Source: CAZGYE01 sp964530165
GTDB lineage: Bacteria; Planctomycetota; Planctomycetia; Planctomycetales; Planctomycetaceae
Assembly (NCBI GenBank): GCA_964530165.1
Contig: CAZGYE010000034.1
Location: 1-27,796 of the forward strand
DNA: 27,796 bases
Direction of reading: 5' to 3'
A program made the position numbers and the translations under genes. Shown one piece after another: positions 23,683-27,796 of the stretch (its first letter is position 1; every line of letters begins with the position of its first letter). The notes below the pieces were generated by a model that was not told the origin of the DNA, searched no databases, and saw only the letters and a program-made list of their open reading frames with translations.

Positions 23683-25398
23683 ATGTCCACCGCAGAGGTT
23701 GTCCGAAAGGCCAGCGCTGAAGCCCCGACTCGTGTGCTCAGCCCGCGAGAGATCGAACGGGCCAAGGAGTGCATTGCCGCCGACGAACGGCTCGACCTGT
23801 TCGCGTCGGAAATGGGCTTCGCGACCGAGGAAGACGCTCTGAGAGCCGTCGGGGAAGCCGTCGGCGTGGAGTTCGTCGATCTGGCGAACAGCGAAGTCGA
23901 TTTGTCCATTCTCGACTGGTTCCCGGTCAAATTGATTCACCGCTTACGTGTGTTCCCGATTCGACGGGAGCGAGGCTCGCTGGTGACGGCGGCGGCGAAT
24001 CCGTTCAATCTTCATGCGGTTGATGCGGTCAGCGCGGCCACCGGCCTGAGCGTGACGCCGGTCGTGGCGCTCGGGGTCGAACTGGACAAACTCATCAAGC
24101 AGCATTTGGGCGTCGGGGCGGAAACGGTCGACGGTTTGCTGGCCCAGCACGAAGACCAGCTCAACGGCGTGGAAGTGCTCGAAGAATTGGAATGGGACCA
24201 TTCGGAAGACTCCGAGATGGCCCAGGAAGCCTCGGTGGTGCGTCTGGTCAATGAGATTCTCAGCGAGGCGGTCGAAGCCCGTGCCAGCGACATTCACCTG
24301 GAAGCACAAGCGAGCGGGATGAAGATTCGTTACCGGATCGACGGCGTCCTGCAGAAACAGCCGATGCCGCCGGAAATGAACCGCTTCCACGCCGCGATCA
24401 TCAGCCGCCTGAAGATCATGGCCAAGATGAACATCGCCGAGAAACGCGTTCCCCAAGACGGCCGCATCAAACTGAAAGTCAAAGGTCGTGGAATCGACAT
24501 CCGCGTCTCTGTGATTCCCATGCTCAACGGCGAGGGCGTGGTGATGCGCGTGTTGGATAAGGACGCGATGTCGTTTTCGTTGCGCGGCCTCGGCATGGAG
24601 AAAGACACGTACGCGTCTTTCAACCGGCTGATTCAGCGGCCGCACGGCATCATCCTGGTGACGGGGCCAACCGGTTCGGGGAAAACCACAACGCTGTACA
24701 GCGCCTTGAGTGAAATCCTCGACGAAGAAACCAAGATCATCACGACCGAAGACCCAATCGAATATCAGTTGGAAGGCATCAATCAGATTCAGGTCCACAC
24801 CAAGGTGGGGCTGACGTTCGCCTCCAGTTTGCGCAGTATTTTGCGGCACGATCCCGACGTGGTGCTGGTCGGTGAGATCCGCGATCGGGAGACGGCCGAG
24901 AATGCCATTCAGGCGGCGCTGACCGGCCACCTGGTGTTCAGTACGCTGCACACGAACGACGCGGCCGGTGCGTTCATGCGACTGGCCGACATCGGCGTCG
25001 AACCGTTTCTCGTCAGCAGCACGGTCGCAGGCGTGATGGCCCAACGCTTGGTGCGGACACTCTGCCCGGAATGCCGGGCGCCGTTCATGCCCGGTTCTGA
25101 TGAGCTTCCCGAAGACTTTCCAGTGGAAAAACTATTTGCTTCGGGCGAGCCGTTGTACCGGGCGGTCGGATGTCGCCGCTGCAGAGGGACGGGGTACCGC
25201 GGGCGACTCGGGTTGTTCGAGCTGCTCGAGACGAACGACGAAATTCGACAACTGGCTGTCGAAGGGAAGTCGTCCTCAGCGGTCAAGCAGGCTGCAATTC
25301 GGGCCGGTATGAGAACGCTCCGAGACGACGGCTGGCACAAAACCGATCGTGGACAGACAACCATCGACGAGGTCTTAAGAGTCACCAACGCAGACTGA
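23683..25398 (+). CDS. gspE: Type II secretion / type IV pilus-like assembly ATPase GspE
   Basis: A 571-residue hexameric traffic ATPase of the cytoplasmic face. Residues about 20-145 form the N-terminal GspE/PilB domain (GVEFVDL, VFPIRRERGSLVTAAANP). The catalytic part has Walker A GPTGSGKT (328-335), the Asp box TTEDPIEYQ (354-362), Walker B in DPDVVLVGEIRD (390-401), the His box STLHTNDA (420-427), and a zinc tetracysteine of CPEC (461-464) and CRRC (497-500). Arg fingers in the VPQDGRIK segment are also present. It powers pseudopilus assembly through GspF. No strong ribosome site precedes the ATG; the ATG was chosen because the family N-terminal domain begins soon after it. It is first in a tight plus-strand run with gspF, gspG and a gspH-like gene. 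Confidence 0.95.
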   Translation: MSTAEVVRKASAEAPTRVLSPREIERAKECIAADERLDLFASEMGFATEEDALRAVGEAVGVEFVDLANSEVDLSILDWFPVKLIHRLRVFPIRRERGSLVTAAANPFNLHAVDAVSAATGLSVTPVVALGVELDKLIKQHLGVGAETVDGLLAQHEDQLNGVEVLEELEWDHSEDSEMAQEASVVRLVNEILSEAVEARASDIHLEAQASGMKIRYRIDGVLQKQPMPPEMNRFHAAIISRLKIMAKMNIAEKRVPQDGRIKLKVKGRGIDIRVSVIPMLNGEGVVMRVLDKDAMSFSLRGLGMEKDTYASFNRLIQRPHGIILVTGPTGSGKTTTLYSALSEILDEETKIITTEDPIEYQLEGINQIQVHTKVGLTFASSLRSILRHDPDVVLVGEIRDRETAENAIQAALTGHLVFSTLHTNDAAGAFMRLADIGVEPFLVSSTVAGVMAQRLVRTLCPECRAPFMPGSDELPEDFPVEKLFASGEPLYRAVGCRRCRGTGYRGRLGLFELLETNDEIRQLAVEGKSSSAVKQAAIRAGMRTLRDDGWHKTDRGQTTIDEVLRVTNAD

Positions 25399-25447
25399 GC
25401 TTCCGATTCAACGGGGCGCGTGAGGGCGTTCGGGAACAGGTCAAGAC

Positions 25448-26656
25448 ATGCCGGAATTTGCCTACACGGCTCGGAGTGCCACTGGGCAGGACGTGGCCGG
25501 CTCAATCGTTGCAGGCAGCAGACGCGAGGTGCTCGCCGCGCTCTCCGAGCGGTCGCTGTTTCCCATGCACGTCGAAGCGGCAAAGGAACGTGTCGCCAGA
25601 TGGAAGTTCCAAAGACGCATCAGCGCCGACCTGATCGCGGCGACTCTCACACAGCTTGCCGACTTGTTGCAAAACGGAGTTCCCTTGCTCGGCGCGTTGA
25701 AAGTCTTGTGCGAACAGGCGACGCACAGCGGCTTGGCAGACGTGTTGACGGACGTCCACGACCACGTTGCCGACGGTGCCAGTCTCAACGACGCATTTGC
25801 CCGTCATCCGCATGTTTTTGGTGAGCTGACGGTGAGCATAGTTCGCGCCGGGACGGAAGGCGCCTTTCTGGAAGATGCGCTGCGGCGGACGGCCGATTTC
25901 CTGGAGTTGCAGCAGGAATTAAAGAGTCGTGTGGCTGGCGCGATGGTCTACCCGGCCTTCCTGGCCGTAGTCGGTTCGATTGTGACTCTGGTGTTGATCA
26001 TCTTTTTCGTCCCAAAATTCGCCGACTTGTTCGATCAATTGGAACAAAAAGGCACACTGCCGGGAGCGACGGTGGCCTTGTTGTGGTTGAGCGACGTGTT
26101 GGGACGGTTCGGGCTGTTTCTGGCGGTCCCGCTCGGCGGAGCAATCTACGCAGTCCGCCGCTGGATGGCTGCCGAGAAGAGCCGAATGGTCCTCGACCGC
26201 TGGAAGCTCAAACTGCCGGTGTTTGGGAAGATCTTTCTCAACACGGCCGTGTCCCGTTTCAGCCGAGTGCTGGGGACGCTGTTACGCAATGGAGTGCCGT
26301 TGTTGAAAGCGCTGGAGATCAGCAGCGAATCGGCGGGGAACCGGCTGCTGGCCCAAGCCATCACCAGTTCGGCACAAAACATTTCGTCGGGAGAAACGTT
26401 GTCTCGGCCCCTTGCCGATTGTGGCGTGATCCCCAAGCCGGTGATGGCCATGATCAGCGTGGCCGAAGAGTCCAACAACCTGGAGAACGTATTGATTAAC
26501 GTAGCCGACGGCATCGACCGCAGAATCAATCGCCAGCTCGACATGATGGTACGGCTCGTCGAGCCGCTGCTGTTGCTGGTGATGGGCAGCCTGATTCTGT
26601 TTGTCATCGTAGCGTTGTTGCTGCCAGTGTTCGAAATGAGCGCCACGTTGAGCTGA
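25448..26656 (+). CDS. gspF: Type II secretion inner-membrane platform protein GspF
   Basis: A 402-residue protein, the usual size for GspF/PilC. It opens with FAYTARSATGQDVAGSI, then has two T2SSF domains: residues about 60-180 (LTQLADLLQNGVPLLGALKVL to YPAFLAVVGSIVTLVLIIFFVPKF) and about 265-395 (FSRVLGTLLRNGVPLLKALEI to VEPLLLLVMGSLILFVIVALLLPVF). The repeated LLxNGVPLLxAL motif is the family signature. Three membrane segments anchor it, and it couples GspE to pseudopilin assembly. The gene lies 49 bp after gspE. An AGG-containing site (CAGGTCAAGAC) precedes the ATG. Confidence 0.96.
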   Translation: MPEFAYTARSATGQDVAGSIVAGSRREVLAALSERSLFPMHVEAAKERVARWKFQRRISADLIAATLTQLADLLQNGVPLLGALKVLCEQATHSGLADVLTDVHDHVADGASLNDAFARHPHVFGELTVSIVRAGTEGAFLEDALRRTADFLELQQELKSRVAGAMVYPAFLAVVGSIVTLVLIIFFVPKFADLFDQLEQKGTLPGATVALLWLSDVLGRFGLFLAVPLGGAIYAVRRWMAAEKSRMVLDRWKLKLPVFGKIFLNTAVSRFSRVLGTLLRNGVPLLKALEISSESAGNRLLAQAITSSAQNISSGETLSRPLADCGVIPKPVMAMISVAEESNNLENVLINVADGIDRRINRQLDMMVRLVEPLLLLVMGSLILFVIVALLLPVFEMSATLS

Positions 26657-26693
26657 TGCTTCGTAGGCAGGTTCTTTTTTGGAGGAGGCAAAA

Positions 26694-27227
26694 ATGAAAG
26701 TGACGATGCACACGACGACCAAACGACGAGTTTCCACATCCGCCAGCTCTCGCCGCGGGTTCACGCTGACGGAATTGCTGATCGTCATGGCAATTCTGGT
26801 CATGCTGGTCTCCCTGGTCGGACCGCGACTTCTGGGCAGTAAGAAAAAAGCGGACATCAATTCGGTACGCACGCAGATCGGCTTGTTCCAAACGTCGCTG
26901 GAACGCTACGCCATCGACATGAACGACTTCCCGGCGACGGAACAGGGGCTTCTGGCGCTGGTGGAAACTCCGTCCGATGAGGAGGATGAGAGGGTTGCCG
27001 CGAAGTGGGACGGCCCGTATCTCAAGAAGTCGAAAATCCCGTTGGACTCGTGGGGGAGTGAATACCAGTACGAATACCCATCGACGCACAGCAAAGACGA
27101 TCAACCCGACATCTGGTCGTTCGGTCCCGATGGTGAAGACAACACCGAAGACGACATCGTTTCCTGGTCGAAATCAGACGTCGAGTCGGAGGCAGTCACC
27201 CAAGCTCCTCGCGAATCCGTGCGATGA
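26694..27227 (+). CDS. gspG: Major pseudopilin GspG
   Basis: A 177-residue type II secretion major pseudopilin. The prepilin cleavage site is RRG^FTLTELLIVMAILVML, with the Glu at mature position 5. The leader is about 22 residues, long and basic, compared with 6-10 in most GspG proteins. The mature protein has the GspG features: YAIDMNDFPATEQGLLALVE and a C-terminal calcium-site region, PLDSWGSEYQYEYPS to PDIWSFGPDGEDNTEDDIVSW. The ATG at 26694 has GGAGGAGG just upstream; an in-frame TTG at 26679 would lie over that site and is unlikely. A Ser/Glu-rich tail follows the usual end of the fold. It lies 37 bp after gspF. Confidence 0.95.
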   Translation: MKVTMHTTTKRRVSTSASSRRGFTLTELLIVMAILVMLVSLVGPRLLGSKKKADINSVRTQIGLFQTSLERYAIDMNDFPATEQGLLALVETPSDEEDERVAAKWDGPYLKKSKIPLDSWGSEYQYEYPSTHSKDDQPDIWSFGPDGEDNTEDDIVSWSKSDVESEAVTQAPRESVR

Positions 27228-27280
27228 GATGTCAGTAGGGAAACTCGTACACGATTCTTCCGCAACCGGGGTCATCCTGC

Positions 27281-27796
27281 ATGATGTACCGAACATCCCA
27301 CCGATCTTCCGAACGCACCGGCTACACACTGATAGAAATGTTGATTGTAACGGGCGGGCTGGCGGCATTGGCCGCGTTGAGCTGGCCGGCGCTGAGGGGA
27401 CCGTTGGACAAAAGCCGCCTGCGCGGCGCCGCCAAACAGGTCCGAGTTGAGCTTGCGAAGACTCGGTTGAAGGCGATCCAGACGGGCGTCGCCCACCGCT
27501 TTCGTTATCAGCCGGGAAACAACTTGTTCGAGATCGCGCCCTTGGAGATCGAAGAGGACGCCCAAACGTCTGCATTCGATGCGGTCGAGGACGACCGAAG
27601 CAACCCGGTGGGGTCGTCGGTGAATTCGGCCCGCGATCATTCACTTGCGGAGCAGACCGTACGGAAACAGTTGCCCGACGGCGCGCGGTTCGTCGATCCG
27701 TCGTCCATAGGCCCGGCGGCCGTTGTTGCGGAATCGGGGCCGGAACCGGAAGCCGAGACGTCCTCCGACGAGTTTGACTTGTCCGTCGCGGCGTGC
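27281..27796 (+). CDS. gspH: GspH/FimT-like minor pseudopilin, 3' end cut by window edge
   Basis: An open frame of 172 codons runs from ATG at 27281 (a second ATG follows at once) to the right edge. The prepilin motif is RTG^YTLIEMLIV with Glu at mature position 5 and Tyr instead of Phe or Met at position 1. The hydrophobic segment continues LAALAALSWPALRGPL, followed by RLRGAAKQVRVELAKTRLKAIQTG, a helix typical of GspH/FimT. After about residue 90 the sequence becomes acidic and low in hydrophobics (EIEEDAQTS, AESGPEPEAETSSDEFD). It lies 53 bp after gspG without an obvious ribosome site, and is probably the next subunit in the operon. GspI or GspJ cannot be excluded on the visible part. Confidence 0.82.
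   Translation, partial: MMYRTSHRSSERTGYTLIEMLIVTGGLAALAALSWPALRGPLDKSRLRGAAKQVRVELAKTRLKAIQTGVAHRFRYQPGNNLFEIAPLEIEEDAQTSAFDAVEDDRSNPVGSSVNSARDHSLAEQTVRKQLPDGARFVDPSSIGPAAVVAESGPEPEAETSSDEFDLSVAAC

Noticed and set aside
23944..25044. A 366-codon minus-strand frame across gspE
   Set aside because: gspE has every catalytic motif on the plus strand; the antisense frame is a His/Arg/Asp-rich shadow.

Overview
The window looks like chromosomal DNA of a planctomycete, probably of the Pirellulales type. The grounds are the moderately high GC, weak or variable Shine-Dalgarno sites, a DUF4838 secreted glycosidase-like protein, a large protein built from repeated secretin N-domains beside type II secretion genes, and several paralogues typical of that phylum. 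This is inference from protein families, since no rRNA or marker gene is present.

Layout, left to right. Positions 1-2223 (minus) hold the 5' part of a secreted DUF4838 protein that runs off the left edge. A 73-bp cloverleaf-like repeat follows, then an HpcH/HpaI aldolase (plus), a 4.5S SRP RNA gene (ffs, minus) with a recognisable promoter, and a minus-strand cluster read HIT protein, class III aminotransferase, MATE transporter. A second copy of the cloverleaf repeat lies at the aminotransferase start. Next come a D-2-hydroxyacid dehydrogenase and a GNAT acetyltransferase (plus), then a minus-strand carbohydrate pair: a GT4 glycosyltransferase fused to a helical domain, followed by a GH130 phosphorylase/hydrolase.

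Positions 12122-16086 (plus) form a metal-uptake cluster: a small CxxC membrane-anchored protein, an outer-membrane beta-barrel, a ZnuA-like binding protein and an ABC-3 permease with an unusual hydrophilic insertion. No ABC ATPase is present. Palindromes upstream may be operators.

Positions 16318-27796 are the most interesting part. A 2114-residue exported protein carries an STN-like domain and about 25 secretin N-type (beta-alpha-beta-beta-alpha) domains but no secretin channel domain. Its core is five exact-length 396-bp tandem DNA repeats. It is followed by an antisense EF-hand protein whose predicted signal peptide is encoded by a low-complexity inverted repeat, and then by gspE, gspF, gspG and a gspH-like gene running off the right edge. 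I infer that the giant protein is a periplasmic partner of this type II secretion/pseudopilus machine, perhaps a long stack of rings or a flexible tether in the enlarged planctomycete periplasm.
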